Positions 1-9,631 of a stretch of DNA of 64,000 nt are shown piece by piece. A program made the translations under genes and the position numbers. This DNA is from Salinimonas profundi. Its GTDB lineage: Bacteria > Pseudomonadota > Gammaproteobacteria > Enterobacterales > Alteromonadaceae. The stretch lies in contig NZ_JABBXD010000003.1 of NCBI RefSeq assembly GCF_014750655.1, forward strand, positions 124,001 to 188,000. The letters run 5' to 3'. Numbering within the stretch: the first letter of the stretch is position 1; every line of letters starts with the position of its first letter. The notes under the pieces were generated by a model. That model saw nothing but the letters and a program-made list of their open reading frames with translations. It did not search any database and was not told where the DNA came from.

Positions 1-1005
1 AACCAGTGGCATGAAGCAAACTACCAGTCATTCGCCCGTGGTGGCGCAGGACTGGTAATTGTGGAGGCCACAGCCGTTTCACCCGAAGGCCGTATTTCTC
101 CGGAAGATTTGGGTATCTGGAAAGATGAACATGTCGCCGGCCTGACCAACATCGCTCAGCGCATCAAAGACCAAGGCGCTGTCGCCGGGATTCAGATTGC
201 TCATGCAGGCCGTAAAGCTTCTGCAAACAGCCCGTGGAATGGCGATGATCATCTGGCAGAAGACGATCCCAAAGGCTGGCCGATTATTGGTCCCTCAGCC
301 GAGCCTTTTGGTGCTAACTTACCCCGTACCCCTGAAGCGATGACTAAAGCCGATATTGAGCGGGTAAAAGCAGATTTTGTCGCCGGGGCGAAACGCGCGC
401 TGGACGCAGGGTTTGAGTGGCTGGAGCTGCACTTCGCCCACGGTTATCTGGCGCAAAGCTTTTTCTCCAGGCATGCCAATACCCGTACCGATGAGTACGG
501 TGGCGATGCGCAAGGCCGTGGTCGTTTTCTGCTGGAAACCTTAGAGGCAGTGCGTGAGGTTTGGCCGGAAAATCTGCCGCTGACCATCCGCTTTGGTGTG
601 ATTGAATATGATGGCGAGGATGAACGGACACAGGCGGAATCTATTGAGCTGGTTAAACAGTTTAAAGCCAGGGGCGCTGATTTTGTCAGTGTGAGTGTAG
701 GTTTTAATACCCCAGATGCCAATATCCCGTGGGGGCCTGCTTTTCTCGCCCCTGTCGCTGAGCGGGTACGTCGCGAAGCAGAGATTCCGGTCGCCACTGC
801 CTGGGGTGTGGACACACCGGAACTGGCCAATGAAACCGTTGAAAAAGAGCAGCTGGATTTGGTCATGGTAGGCCGGATGCATCTGACCAACCCACACTGG
901 ACATACTTTGCGGCCAAAACACTTGGCGTTGAACAACCTTCATGGGTAATGCCTGCGCCTTATGCGCACTGGCTGCAACGCTATGCGCCATCTGATGAGC
1001 GCTAA
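1..1005 (+). CDS. NADH:flavin oxidoreductase, Old Yellow Enzyme family (5' end outside window)
   Basis: The frame is open from base 1, so the N-terminus lies before the window. The product is an FMN-dependent ene-reductase of the YqjM/NamA-like class, which reduces activated C=C bonds with NAD(P)H in the cytoplasm. Visible family signatures are GGAGLVIVEATAVSPEGR near the start of the visible part, QIAHAGRKA (the FMN/substrate-binding His region), the LHFAHGYLAQSFFS segment followed by N-x-RTDEYGG, and VGRMHLTNPHW near the C-terminus. A strong terminator follows. The physiological substrate cannot be read from the sequence. Family is certain, subtype likely. Confidence 0.9.
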   Translation, partial: NQWHEANYQSFARGGAGLVIVEATAVSPEGRISPEDLGIWKDEHVAGLTNIAQRIKDQGAVAGIQIAHAGRKASANSPWNGDDHLAEDDPKGWPIIGPSAEPFGANLPRTPEAMTKADIERVKADFVAGAKRALDAGFEWLELHFAHGYLAQSFFSRHANTRTDEYGGDAQGRGRFLLETLEAVREVWPENLPLTIRFGVIEYDGEDERTQAESIELVKQFKARGADFVSVSVGFNTPDANIPWGPAFLAPVAERVRREAEIPVATAWGVDTPELANETVEKEQLDLVMVGRMHLTNPHWTYFAAKTLGVEQPSWVMPAPYAHWLQRYAPSDER

Positions 1006-1060
1006 TCGACAGGTCACAGGCATGACACCCTGAACCGGTGATATAACAGAAAGTAAGCAC

Positions 1061-1087
1061 AACGCTACCTTCGGGTAGCGTTTTTTT
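1061..1087 (+). terminator. Intrinsic terminator after the OYE gene
   Basis: A perfect 9-bp stem (1061-1069 with 1074-1082) closes a TTCG tetraloop and runs into a T tract. It sits between the OYE gene and the convergent LysR gene. UUCG loops are typical of strong rho-independent terminators. Confidence 0.9.
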
Positions 1088-1091
1088 GTGC

Positions 1092-1991
1092 CTACACGTT
1101 ACCCAGCTGCGCCTGTAGCACAGGAATAAGGGTGTGTATCCGGGCCGGTAAATCGCGGTCACTGCGGTAAACCAGATACAACGGCTCTTCAATGAGCGGA
1201 ATGTTTCCCATCACACTGAGTGCGGCGTTGTAAACGCTGGCATCCAACACGCTGCGCGGTAATACAGTAAAGCCCAGTCCCATTGATACCGGTAACAGAA
1301 TTTCATGAATCTGATTCACAAAACTCTGTGTGGGAATGTTATTGAATGGCACCGCTTGCAGATCATCCGACTCACTGTGCCTTAAATATAAATTGGTGTA
1401 ATAGTCGCTGTCGGGGTGGCGAACTATTCCCAGTTCAAACAAATAATCTGCCAGCGCCTGCGCACCCTGCGGTCGGCTTGCCGGTACAATAATAGCGATG
1501 GCTTCGCGGCCGATATTTCTGGCTTCAAAGCCTAATGTGTCCGGTTTTTCTGTCACGATTCCCAGATCAATCTGATTATCTTTAATAGCTGTAAGGATGC
1601 TTTGATAGGGTGCGGCCTGCAGATGAATACGCAGCCCCGGATACGTCTGTTGCTCCTCCAATAATCTGGCATATAAGCGAATAGCGCTGGAGCCGGAACA
1701 GGCGATTCGACAGGTGCCACTGTACGGATCATCTGCGCCAAGCTGCATCAACATTTGCTGCTCTCTATCTTCGATATCCTGAGCGTAGGTATACAGTTTC
1801 TCGCCCTGCATAGTCAGCGTAAAGGCTTTACCGTTGCGTTTTATCAACGGAAAACCACAGGCAGACTCGAGTTTTTGAATGTGCTGACTCACCCCGGGCT
1901 GAGTCATAAACAGCTTTTCAGCGGTACGGGTAAAGTGACCTGTTTCCACCAGCACACGAAATGTATGTAACCAGACCGGATTCATTTTCAT
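1092..1991 (-). CDS. LysR-family transcriptional regulator
   Basis: This 299-residue protein has the standard LysR length. Residues about 4-63 form the winged helix-turn-helix (HTFRVLVETGHFTRTAEKL, then QPGVSQHIQKLE), and residues about 90-295 form the periplasmic-binding-protein-like effector domain. It is divergent from the VOC gene at 2090 and convergent with the OYE gene. LysR proteins commonly regulate the divergent neighbour and themselves, so control of the VOC gene is a reasonable inference. The effector is unknown. Confidence 0.92.
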   Translation of the reverse strand: MKMNPVWLHTFRVLVETGHFTRTAEKLFMTQPGVSQHIQKLESACGFPLIKRNGKAFTLTMQGEKLYTYAQDIEDREQQMLMQLGADDPYSGTCRIACSGSSAIRLYARLLEEQQTYPGLRIHLQAAPYQSILTAIKDNQIDLGIVTEKPDTLGFEARNIGREAIAIIVPASRPQGAQALADYLFELGIVRHPDSDYYTNLYLRHSESDDLQAVPFNNIPTQSFVNQIHEILLPVSMGLGFTVLPRSVLDASVYNAALSVMGNIPLIEEPLYLVYRSDRDLPARIHTLIPVLQAQLGNV

Positions 1992-2089
1992 AATTTAAAT
2001 TTATCAAAATAAGAAAAAACCATAATTTATCATTTTGTCTTTATCGGCGTAACCTTGCTCCTGAATTTACAACATACCGGAGCAATATT
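1992..2089. promoter_or_regulatory. Divergent LysR/VOC promoter region with a direct repeat
   Basis: The 98-bp AT-rich spacer between two divergent genes contains two copies of AATTTATCA (1998-2006 and 2024-2032), 26 bp apart. This is a candidate binding site for the adjacent LysR protein. A Shine-Dalgarno-like GGAGC lies just before the VOC start. Binding is inferred from arrangement only. Confidence 0.4.
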
Positions 2090-2599
2090 ATGAGTGAACA
2101 AGCCCCCTTCCCCAGAACGTTTTCGCACATCGGTCTGTCAGTGCCTGACTTAGATGCTGCTGTAAAGTTCTATACAGAAGTGCTTGGCTGGTACCTGATT
2201 ATGGAACCGACAAAAATTGAAGAAGACGACAGTGCCATTGGTGAAATGTGTACGGATGTCTTTGGTGCAGGATGGGGAGAATTCCGTATTGCTCACCTGT
2301 CGACCGGTGATCGCATCGGTGTTGAGATTTTTGAATTTAAAAATCAGGAAAATCCGAAAAATAACTTTGAGTACTGGAAAACCGGTATTTTCCACTTCTG
2401 CGTGCAGGATCCTGATGTCGAAGGTCTGGCAGAGAAGATTGAAGCAGCAGGAGGCAGACGCCGTATGCCGAAGCCACGTTATTACTATCCTGGCGAAAAA
2501 CCATTTCGCATGATCTACATGGAAGACCCGTTCGGTAACATTCTTGAAATTTATAGTCACAGCTATGAATTAACGTACTCCGCCGGTGCGTATTCATAG
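2090..2599 (+). CDS. VOC (glyoxalase/bleomycin-resistance) family protein
   Basis: This 169-residue cytoplasmic protein has the vicinal-oxygen-chelate fold. It opens with FSHIGLSVPDLDAAVKFYTEVLGW, which includes the first metal-ligand His. A second half begins around FHFCVQDPDVEGLAEKI and ends with MEDPFGNILEIYSH, which carries the usual terminal Glu ligand. Family members are lyases, isomerases or dioxygenases, and the substrate is not predictable here. The divergent LysR gene is the likely regulator. Confidence 0.85.
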   Translation: MSEQAPFPRTFSHIGLSVPDLDAAVKFYTEVLGWYLIMEPTKIEEDDSAIGEMCTDVFGAGWGEFRIAHLSTGDRIGVEIFEFKNQENPKNNFEYWKTGIFHFCVQDPDVEGLAEKIEAAGGRRRMPKPRYYYPGEKPFRMIYMEDPFGNILEIYSHSYELTYSAGAYS

Positions 2600-2901
2600 A
2601 AAACAAAAAAGCCCGCCGTCCAGTGGCGGGCCAAACTCATCACCATGAGAAAGTGATAAACGAAGGAATAACAATAAGAATCGATGCGTATCGTGATACG
2701 CCCGACTATTCACTGTCTAAATTCAATACGGCAAGAGCATTCAAAAAAGTTTAATTAAAACTTAAAAAATATCATTAAAATTCAGCCCTACGATAAACGT
2801 ACCTAAAAGATCATAATAAAAAATTAGAATTTGCAATTCCTCTTAAAAACTATATATTGAGGCCGCCTTTTTTCTGGCAGATTGATTATTAAGGGACTTC
2901 A
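2600..2901. other. Non-coding gap with a hairpin and a dyad
   Basis: No credible gene lies here. A GC-rich hairpin at 2611-2631 (7-bp stem) follows an A tract directly after the VOC stop, and may act as a terminator, better for the minus strand. A 16-base dyad at 2686-2701 (7-bp arms, 2-base centre) may be a regulator site. The rest is very AT-rich and must hold the promoter of the lipoprotein gene at 2902. Confidence 0.5.
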
Positions 2902-3261
2902 ATGAAAGCAAAACTAATCGGACTAGCACTCGCTACTGCGGCACTGACCTCTGGATGTGCCACTATTCTCACCGAAGATAACTACAAAATGAACGTTACA
3001 ACATCTAACGGTCAACAAACCACTGTGGCGGTAGACGGTCAGAATCAAACCGTACCGGGTGTAGTGACAGTCAAAAAAGAAAACAAAGATAAAGTACTGG
3101 TAGCGCAGGATGCTAATTGTTCGGACGTAGCACTTAATAAAGAAGTTGAAGGCGCATTCTTCATCAACTTATTAAGCGGCGGTGTATTCGGCTCGTCTAC
3201 CGATTACGGCACAGATAAAATGTGGCGTTATCAGGAATCTGTGACAGTACCTTGTAGCTAA
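2902..3261 (+). CDS. Small lipoprotein of unknown function
   Basis: This 119-residue precursor begins with a type II signal peptide. The positively charged start MKAKL is followed by a hydrophobic stretch and the lipobox LTSGC, giving a lipid-modified Cys at residue 19. The mature part contains a short stretch around TVAVDGQNQTVPGVVTV that resembles PEGA-like surface-layer beta modules. A segment rich in Gly and Phe near residues 85-100 (FFINLLSGGVFGSSTDYG) resembles similar small lipoproteins of marine gammaproteobacteria. The start is preceded by AAGGGA. Function unknown. Confidence 0.8.
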   Translation: MKAKLIGLALATAALTSGCATILTEDNYKMNVTTSNGQQTTVAVDGQNQTVPGVVTVKKENKDKVLVAQDANCSDVALNKEVEGAFFINLLSGGVFGSSTDYGTDKMWRYQESVTVPCS

Positions 3262-3268
3262 TACCTAC

Positions 3269-5104
3269 ATGAAAACTGTGAGTCATAAAGGAAGCCTTCT
3301 GGCTTCCTTTTTATATTGCATTGTTGTTATTTTCCCTACTGCGTCACTGGCATCAATGCCTGAAAAAAGCCAGCTAATACGCCAGCTTGATGCCGGACAG
3401 GCAGCAGAATCAGTAGTTTGGCAGACATTGCTGCAGTTAAAAGATAAAGCGCCATTAAACCCTAATTATCGGGGATATTTATCCCAGCCCGTCTCAGCAG
3501 AAGCCGAACTTATCGCCACGGTCGATTTGATTTACTCATCTGCGCAACGTGCTTGTCACTATCCGGCCCGCAAGCAATTTATTGAATCCTTTTTGAACCT
3601 GCCTCCCGGCTCGTTATCGCCAGAACGTTGCGCTGAATATGAAGAATTCAGACGCAGCGTACCCACTGATGAAGCTTATCTTGTATTCGCCGCCGAAAAT
3701 GTCACGTCGGCAAGCTCAATGATGGGTCACATCATGTTACGTTTCGACGGGCGCAATGACGAGAACATCAACGTGCAGCATGGGGTAACCTTTTTTACAG
3801 AGTTAAATTCGCTGAATATCCCTTTATTGCTTTATGACACACTGATTAAAGGCAAGCCTGGTATTTTTCAGGTCGCGCCCTATGCACCATTTCAACAGCA
3901 TTACCGGCAGACTGAACAGCGCAATGTGTGGGAATACACCTTGGACTTAAACAAGTCCGATAAATCGCTTATTGCGGGTATGATTTGGGAGTTGGGCCAA
4001 TTCAGCCCCGACTATTTTTTTCACACCTATAACTGCGCAACTGTAACGCAATTACTCTTGACGCTGGCCCGGCCATCACATCTCAGTGAGATGGATGTAA
4101 TTGTGACACCGGCCGACGTGGTTCGGTTTGCTCTCACGCAAGATTTAGTGGCTAAGACCCGACTACTGCCTTCTCACAAGTGGAAAGCACAATCACTCAA
4201 CGAAATAATCGGCGAGAACTCAGCGCAGAATATTCGCCAACATCTGGAAGCTGGTAACAGCAACGACTTAACCTTCAGCGCAAGCTCTGACAGCTTCATG
4301 CAGTACGAATTTGCGACCAGCCTGAACCGCTTACTTCGCCAGCGTAAGCATATTGATAACATCAGATACCAGGCAAATATCCGCCATCTGCAATCTGAAG
4401 GCGCAAAATTCAGGCACATGGCACTGGATGTCAGTGATTATAAAAACCCGGTTAACACCAGTAAAGAAGCGCTTCTTGCTGCGGGCGTAGAAAATTATGA
4501 TGGTGCACAGTCATTACTCTTCCGCTTTTTCCCTGTTGCCAGTGATATTGATTCGGACAACCGTAATTATTCAGGAGAGACCGCGCTGTCTCTGGCTGAT
4601 ATCAGCCTGCGCTATACGCCCCAAAACAATGCGCTGCATCTGGACCGGCTTTTGTTATACAACATGACCTCAAGAGTGCCTTACCATGATGTCTTCGGGA
4701 ACATGTCAACCGGGTTGAAAGTCGGTCTTGATCGCGTATTTGATGATCACTTGAAACGAAACCTGGTGCTGCAGACTGAGCTTTCCGGTGGAATTACATT
4801 GCCGCTTTCAACATCCGGCGGGGTGTTCGCTGAAAGCGGGCTCGGGGTAACCGCCGATGAAGATAGAGTACAGGTATATCTGGAGCCGCGTATCGGCGGA
4901 TTCTTCTATTTACGCCACAATACCAAGGTTCGTTTTGAAGGCATCTGGAGCCTGAATAAATATGCGGGTAGCAATGTGGGCCGGATCGATGCGCATATTA
5001 CGCACTATCTGGATAATACCTGGTCAGTGAACGCGAGGTTAAGCAAGCTGCTGGCAGATGAAAATGAAATGCTCACCACCATCAATTTGCGTTACAGATT
5101 TTAA
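3269..5104 (+). CDS. DUF4105 (Lnb N-terminal domain) envelope protein
   Basis: This 611-residue protein has an N-terminal Sec signal peptide (cleavage near residue 29, after SLA). The DUF4105 core contains SSMMGHIMLRFDG and a conserved HTYNCAT motif, which suggest a Cys/His active site. The C-terminal 200 residues or so are rich in alternating hydrophobic and polar strands and end in LRYRF, which looks like an outer-membrane beta-barrel end. It starts 7 bases after the lipoprotein stop, but a terminator hairpin lies within its first codons. The start is kept because it supplies the signal peptide. Function is unknown beyond envelope location. Confidence 0.8.
   Translation: MKTVSHKGSLLASFLYCIVVIFPTASLASMPEKSQLIRQLDAGQAAESVVWQTLLQLKDKAPLNPNYRGYLSQPVSAEAELIATVDLIYSSAQRACHYPARKQFIESFLNLPPGSLSPERCAEYEEFRRSVPTDEAYLVFAAENVTSASSMMGHIMLRFDGRNDENINVQHGVTFFTELNSLNIPLLLYDTLIKGKPGIFQVAPYAPFQQHYRQTEQRNVWEYTLDLNKSDKSLIAGMIWELGQFSPDYFFHTYNCATVTQLLLTLARPSHLSEMDVIVTPADVVRFALTQDLVAKTRLLPSHKWKAQSLNEIIGENSAQNIRQHLEAGNSNDLTFSASSDSFMQYEFATSLNRLLRQRKHIDNIRYQANIRHLQSEGAKFRHMALDVSDYKNPVNTSKEALLAAGVENYDGAQSLLFRFFPVASDIDSDNRNYSGETALSLADISLRYTPQNNALHLDRLLLYNMTSRVPYHDVFGNMSTGLKVGLDRVFDDHLKRNLVLQTELSGGITLPLSTSGGVFAESGLGVTADEDRVQVYLEPRIGGFFYLRHNTKVRFEGIWSLNKYAGSNVGRIDAHITHYLDNTWSVNARLSKLLADENEMLTTINLRYRF
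3287..3312 (+). terminator. Terminator hairpin inside the signal-peptide codons of the DUF4105 gene
   Basis: A perfect 10-bp stem (3287-3296 with 3301-3310) with a TTCT loop runs into a T-rich stretch. It begins 25 bases after the lipoprotein stop and has the form of its terminator, yet it lies within codons 7-15 of the next gene. Confidence 0.75.
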
Positions 5105-5122
5105 CCACTTTTTTGAAACAAT

Positions 5123-5148
5123 AAGTCGGGAGAACGCTCTCCCGACTT
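5123..5148. terminator. Bidirectional hairpin between DUF4105 gene and hslO
   Basis: Perfect 11-bp arms (5123-5133 and 5138-5148) surround an ACGC loop in the 65-bp space between two convergent genes. It can end transcription from both sides, though the T tracts are short. Confidence 0.75.
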
Positions 5149-5169
5149 TACACCCTGCAAGTATCTTTA

Positions 5170-6072
5170 TTACTGATGATTATCCGGCGCCTGCTCGAAG
5201 TGCCCGGCATGAATCGCTTCAATATCAATAGTATCGAACCGGTACTCGGTGTGGCAGTACTGGCAGTTCATTTTAACGGCGCCTTCCTCTTCGATAACCT
5301 GAAGCAGCTCTGCTTTTTCAACATTGCGTAATGCTTCAGCACTTCTGCTACGTGAGCAGGTACAGGCAAAACTGACTGACTGAGGCTCAAAAAGCTCTAC
5401 TTCCTCTTCGTGATACAGCCGGTAAAGAATATCTTCTACAGGCAAGCCGAATATCTCTTCGGCGCGTAAGGTTTCAGCAAGCTTACTCAGATGCTCAAAT
5501 TCAGTATCCTGCGACACATTGGTATTCTCTGCCTGGGTTGGCATCACCTGAAGCAGCATGCCCGCTGCTTTTACTCGCTCAGGATCGCTTAAGTCAGTAT
5601 ACAAACGGACCTGCGTCGCCAATTGCTCAGACTGCGCGAAATAACTCTCAATACACTCCGCCAGCGTGGGCTTATCTAACGCTACAACCCCCTGGTAACG
5701 CTCTCCGTCTTTAGGTGTTATCGTAATCACCAGCACGCCTTTTTCAATCAGGTCTTCAAAGCGCTCTGGCAACGATGCAGCTTCTTCGTCCCATCGGGCC
5801 ACACCGCGCAGCGTATAATCATGGGTTGCATTCACAACAGCATATTTTACTGCGCCCTGGCCCTGAATTTGTAAGCCTATTTCACCATTGAATTTAAGGA
5901 TGGCGGTCAGCAGGCAGGTTGCCGCGGCCATTTCCCCCAGCAATCTTTGAACCTGTACGGGATATTCATAGCTATGAACGATATGCTGCAGGCTATCGTC
6001 AAGCCGCGCGATTTCGCCACGAACATTGGCTTTGTTGATTAAGAATCGATGTAACTGATCAAAATGCGTCAT
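5170..6072 (-). CDS. hslO: Hsp33 redox-regulated chaperone
   Basis: This cytoplasmic holdase is switched on by oxidation. The N-terminal substrate-binding domain is followed by a linker and the C-terminal zinc centre, visible as CTC and later CQYC, the CxC...CxxC pattern of the family. Also diagnostic are VVITITPKDGERYQGVV and MLLQVMPTQ. I choose the ATG at 6072 (MTHFDQLHRFL, 300 residues) because it aligns with known Hsp33 starts and has AGGA 8 bases upstream. An earlier ATG at 6093 would add seven unusual residues. It lies 20 bases after hslR, probably in one operon. Confidence 0.95.
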   Translation of the reverse strand: MTHFDQLHRFLINKANVRGEIARLDDSLQHIVHSYEYPVQVQRLLGEMAAATCLLTAILKFNGEIGLQIQGQGAVKYAVVNATHDYTLRGVARWDEEAASLPERFEDLIEKGVLVITITPKDGERYQGVVALDKPTLAECIESYFAQSEQLATQVRLYTDLSDPERVKAAGMLLQVMPTQAENTNVSQDTEFEHLSKLAETLRAEEIFGLPVEDILYRLYHEEEVELFEPQSVSFACTCSRSRSAEALRNVEKAELLQVIEEEGAVKMNCQYCHTEYRFDTIDIEAIHAGHFEQAPDNHQ

Positions 6073-6092
6073 ATAGTTTTCCTGGCCACACA

Positions 6093-6497
6093 TTAACTGT
6101 GTTTAAGTTTAATAATTTCCCGGCGCTGTTTTTTGTCGGGGCGACCGTCAGGTTTCGGGCTATGAAAGGTACTGAGCTTGCGTGCGAGCTGGTTCTCCTC
6201 GCGCTTGTCCACACTTGCCTGCGTTTCGCTGTAAAGTTCCTGTGCCAGCGGAGCTCCCAGCCGTTTTTCGCTGAGTTTAAGTACTTCCACCTCTTTAAGA
6301 TCCCAGCCGGCCGGGATTTTTATCAGAGCGCCCACTTCCACCTGTCGGCTGGGCTTAGCACGCTGACCGTTATATTGAACTTTACCAGATTGGACCATGT
6401 CTCTGGCTATTGCGCGGGTTTTAAAAAAGCGCGCTGCCCATAGCCACTTGTCCAGTCTGACATTTTCTGATGATTTGGCTTGTTTGGATTCGCTCAT
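6093..6497 (-). CDS. hslR: Hsp15 heat-shock ribosome-recycling protein
   Basis: This 134-residue protein has an S4 RNA-binding domain at residues about 14-60 (VRLDKWLWAARFFKTRAIAR, then GKVQYNGQRAKPSR) and a basic C-terminal tail (DKKQRREIIKLK). Hsp15 binds free 50S subunits carrying nascent chains and helps to recycle them. It precedes hslO, as in many gammaproteobacteria, and the pair is likely heat-inducible. It is divergent from the gsp operon. Confidence 0.93.
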   Translation of the reverse strand: MSESKQAKSSENVRLDKWLWAARFFKTRAIARDMVQSGKVQYNGQRAKPSRQVEVGALIKIPAGWDLKEVEVLKLSEKRLGAPLAQELYSETQASVDKREENQLARKLSTFHSPKPDGRPDKKQRREIIKLKHS

Positions 6498-6619
6498 GTA
6501 ATATTTTTGTCACTCTTTCGTTTTAGTGTTGTGGCCCCCACGCTGACTAAGCTATGATGGTTCAGCTAACGCTCGGTTTACCAAATTTTAACTAATAAAA
6601 GCAGTACCTCGTTGACAGC

Positions 6620-7561
6620 ATGACATTTAATAAATTCAATTATAACGCCCTGACCTCTCAGCTTGTGCGACACCAGAAAGTGTTGCGCCTTGCGGTCGTT
6701 GTGCTGTTAAGTCTTTACCTTATCGCATTTGCTGCCCGCCTGTTCTGGCAGTTGTGGCCACAACCTGACCAGCCTGCGCCCCCTTCAATAACCAATACAA
6801 CGGGAACGTCGACAACGTCTTCGGCGCAAAATGGGGTCAATATTGCCCGATTACAACAGCTGAATTTATTTGGCGTGCAATCAGAAGCCCCTGAGGCACC
6901 CGCAGAGCAGGTGACTGATGCGCCTCAAACATCGCTGAATCTGACGTTAACCGGTGTTGTTGCCAGCTCTATTGTAGAAGACGCTGCCGCAATTATCGAA
7001 AATAAAGGCACCCAAATGGTATACGGGTTAGGCGAGAAAATAGAGGGTACAAATGTAACCCTGCATCAGGTGCAAAATGATCGGGTCATCATTAAAAATG
7101 GTTCACGCAATGAAACCCTGATGCTGGATGGCCTTGATTATGAAAAGGCCAATAAGCAGCGTCAGCGCAGCACGAATCGACAACGCAACATGACGCCCAG
7201 CAATCCTCCCCCCACCCAGGAGTCTGCGACATTAAGCAGAGAGGCGATCGAAGCAACCGCAGCGCTTCGTGAAGAACCTGCAAGCTTTACCGATTTTATA
7301 TCCATCTCGCCTAAAAGTGCGGATGGTCAATTAGTGGGATACCAGGTCCAGCCAGGTAAGAACCCTTCACTTTTTCAGTCTGCCGGGTTACAAAGCGGCG
7401 ATGTGATTGTTCAAATCAACGGTTATGATTTGACCGATTCGCAGCAGACCATGACAGCAATGAATGAATTACGCAGTGCACAATCTATCGAGCTGACCCT
7501 GGACAGAGGTGGCGAATATCTTACGGTTTATCTGGATATGCCAGAAGCCGGTGCAGAATAA
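6620..7561 (+). CDS. gspC: Type II secretion inner-membrane protein GspC
   Basis: This 313-residue bitopic inner-membrane protein links the inner-membrane platform to the GspD secretin. A single membrane helix at residues about 22-44 is followed by a Thr/Pro-rich linker, the homology region (LQQLNLFGV, then LNLTLTGVVASS), and a C-terminal PDZ domain (about 225-310: GLQSGDVIVQINGYDL). It is the first gene of a 12-gene operon running to 17930. No strong ribosome-binding site precedes the ATG. Confidence 0.95.
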   Translation: MTFNKFNYNALTSQLVRHQKVLRLAVVVLLSLYLIAFAARLFWQLWPQPDQPAPPSITNTTGTSTTSSAQNGVNIARLQQLNLFGVQSEAPEAPAEQVTDAPQTSLNLTLTGVVASSIVEDAAAIIENKGTQMVYGLGEKIEGTNVTLHQVQNDRVIIKNGSRNETLMLDGLDYEKANKQRQRSTNRQRNMTPSNPPPTQESATLSREAIEATAALREEPASFTDFISISPKSADGQLVGYQVQPGKNPSLFQSAGLQSGDVIVQINGYDLTDSQQTMTAMNELRSAQSIELTLDRGGEYLTVYLDMPEAGAE

Positions 7562-7579
7562 TACAGGAATATAAGAATT

Positions 7580-9631
7580 ATGAGGCGAGCCAGTCGTACT
7601 TTGGTATCAAAACTTACCGCCGCAGCCTGCGCCGCGCTGTTAAGTATCAGCGTTTCTGTTACCGCTGCAGAGTATATGCCGAACTTCAAAGACACTGATA
7701 TCAATGAATTTATCAATATCGTCGGCAAAAACCTGCAAAAAACAATCATTGTCGACCCCAATGTGCGGGGCAAAATCAGCGTTCGAAGCTACGACATGCT
7801 GAATGAGGAACAATATTACCAGTTCTTCCTGAACGTTCTGCAAGTGTACGATTTTGCTGTGGTCGAAATGCCCAACGGGGTATTGAAGGTCGTCCGCTCG
7901 AAAGACGCCAAAACATCGAATATTCCGGTTGTGGAAGGGTCGCTTAGAGACGGCGATGAGATGATTACCCGGGTTGTTCCGGTGTACAACGTGCCGGTAC
8001 GCGAGCTGGCACCAATTCTGCGCCAGCTTAATGACCAGGCCGGTGGCGGCAACGTAGTGAGTCACGATCCGTCAAACGTAATGATGCTGACCGGGCGTGC
8101 GGCAGTGGTAAACCGGCTGGTAGAGATTATTGAGCGGGTGGATAAGGCCGGCGATGAAGAGGTTGAAATCGTTAAGCTGCGTTATGCCTCGGCATCTGAA
8201 ATGGTGCGCATTGTTGATAGTATCAATAACTCCCAGGGCAAAAATGCGGCAAACGGCAAGTCAGCGCCGCGCGCAGTAGCCGATGACAGAACCAACTCGG
8301 TGATTGTCAGTGGTGAAGAGAAAGCCCGTCAGCGCATTGTTAACTTGATTAAGCGCATGGACCAGGAGCTGGAGTCCAACGGCAATACCCGCGTCATATT
8401 CCTGAACTACGCCAAAGCAGAAGATTTGGTAAAAGTGCTTCAGGGTGTGTCGGCCAGTATTCAGGCTGAGGAAAGCAGTGCGGGTAACAATGCCGCGCGC
8501 CGTCAAAGCAGCGCTAATCGCGACATTTCCATTGATTCTCACAAAGATTCAAATGCGGTTGTGATTACCGCCGAGCCTGACATGATGCAATCCTTAGAAG
8601 AAGTGATTCGTCAGCTGGACGTGCGCCGCGCACAGGTGCAGGTTGAAGCCATTATTGTAGAGGTCTTTGAAGGTGACGGCACAACCTTAGGTGTGCAGTG
8701 GGTGTCAGAAGAAGGCGGCGGCACACAGTTTAACAACGGCGTTGTGCCGGTTGGCGCACTGGGTGTCGCGTTAAGACAGGCAGAAGATCGTACAGTTGAT
8801 GAATCCTACGTGACCGAAGAAGGCAACGTGGTACAGCGTGAGCGTACCGTCGAAGGAAACCTGACTCCCCTGGCAAATCTGCTGGGCGGCGCAAATGGTT
8901 TGATTGCCGGTGTCATTGAAAACGGCTGGGGCGCCGTGGTGCAAGCGGTGAGTACCGATACCAATTCAAATGTTCTGGCTACCCCGCACCTGACTACCAT
9001 GGATAATGAAGAAGCCTTTTTCATCGTGGGTCAGGAAGTGCCGATTATCACCGGTACGACCACCGGTGATAACAACTCTAACCCTTTCCAGACCGTTGAG
9101 CGTCAGGAAGTGGGTATCAAGCTGAAAGTCACGCCGCAAATCAACGAGGGCGATGCAGTACAGCTGACTATTGAGCAGGAAGTGTCCAGTGTCAGTGGTG
9201 CCACCTCTGTCGATATTTCTATTAATAAAAGACAGATTAAAACGACGGTAATTGTTGATGATGGCGGCACGATTGTATTAGGCGGTCTGATCGATGAAGA
9301 CGTTCAGGAAAGCGTGTCCAAGGTGCCACTGCTGGGGGATATTCCAATCTTGGGGCACTTGTTCAAAACAACATCCACCAGTAAGCGTAAACGCAATCTG
9401 ATGGTGTTCCTGCGTCCTAAAATTGTACGTGATGGCGTGACGATGAACGAAATCAGTCATCGCAAATATAACTTTATTCGTGCCCAGCAAATTCGCCACC
9501 AGCAGAAAGGCGAAACCTTCCTGGACGCAAATGAGCAGCCTTCTATGCCAGAGTGGGATGATGCGCTGGCCCTGCCACCAACCTTTGAAGAATATATTCT
9601 GGAGCAGAATAGAAAGGAAGATAACGACTGA
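7580..9631 (+). CDS. gspD: Type II secretion outer-membrane secretin GspD
   Basis: This 683-residue secretin forms the outer-membrane channel. A signal peptide (cleavage after VTAA) precedes the N0 domain ([19 protein letters not shown]), the N1-N3 domains, and the secretin core with [20 protein letters not shown] and [13 protein letters not shown], ending in the NLMVFLRP motif. No pilotin (GspS) gene or gspAB lies in the window. The stop overlaps the gspE start (TGATG), which indicates translational coupling. Confidence 0.97.
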   Translation: MRRASRTLVSKLTAAACAALLSISVSVTAAEYMPNFKDTDINEFINIVGKNLQKTIIVDPNVRGKISVRSYDMLNEEQYYQFFLNVLQVYDFAVVEMPNGVLKVVRSKDAKTSNIPVVEGSLRDGDEMITRVVPVYNVPVRELAPILRQLNDQAGGGNVVSHDPSNVMMLTGRAAVVNRLVEIIERVDKAGDEEVEIVKLRYASASEMVRIVDSINNSQGKNAANGKSAPRAVADDRTNSVIVSGEEKARQRIVNLIKRMDQELESNGNTRVIFLNYAKAEDLVKVLQGVSASIQAEESSAGNNAARRQSSANRDISIDSHKDSNAVVITAEPDMMQSLEEVIRQLDVRRAQVQVEAIIVEVFEGDGTTLGVQWVSEEGGGTQFNNGVVPVGALGVALRQAEDRTVDESYVTEEGNVVQRERTVEGNLTPLANLLGGANGLIAGVIENGWGAVVQAVSTDTNSNVLATPHLTTMDNEEAFFIVGQEVPIITGTTTGDNNSNPFQTVERQEVGIKLKVTPQINEGDAVQLTIEQEVSSVSGATSVDISINKRQIKTTVIVDDGGTIVLGGLIDEDVQESVSKVPLLGDIPILGHLFKTTSTSKRKRNLMVFLRPKIVRDGVTMNEISHRKYNFIRAQQIRHQQKGETFLDANEQPSMPEWDDALALPPTFEEYILEQNRKEDND

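Noticed and set aside
444-917. Long minus-strand open frame opposite the OYE gene
   Set aside because: It lies wholly within a well-conserved gene on the other strand, has no ribosome-binding site and no recognisable domain. It is a shadow frame.
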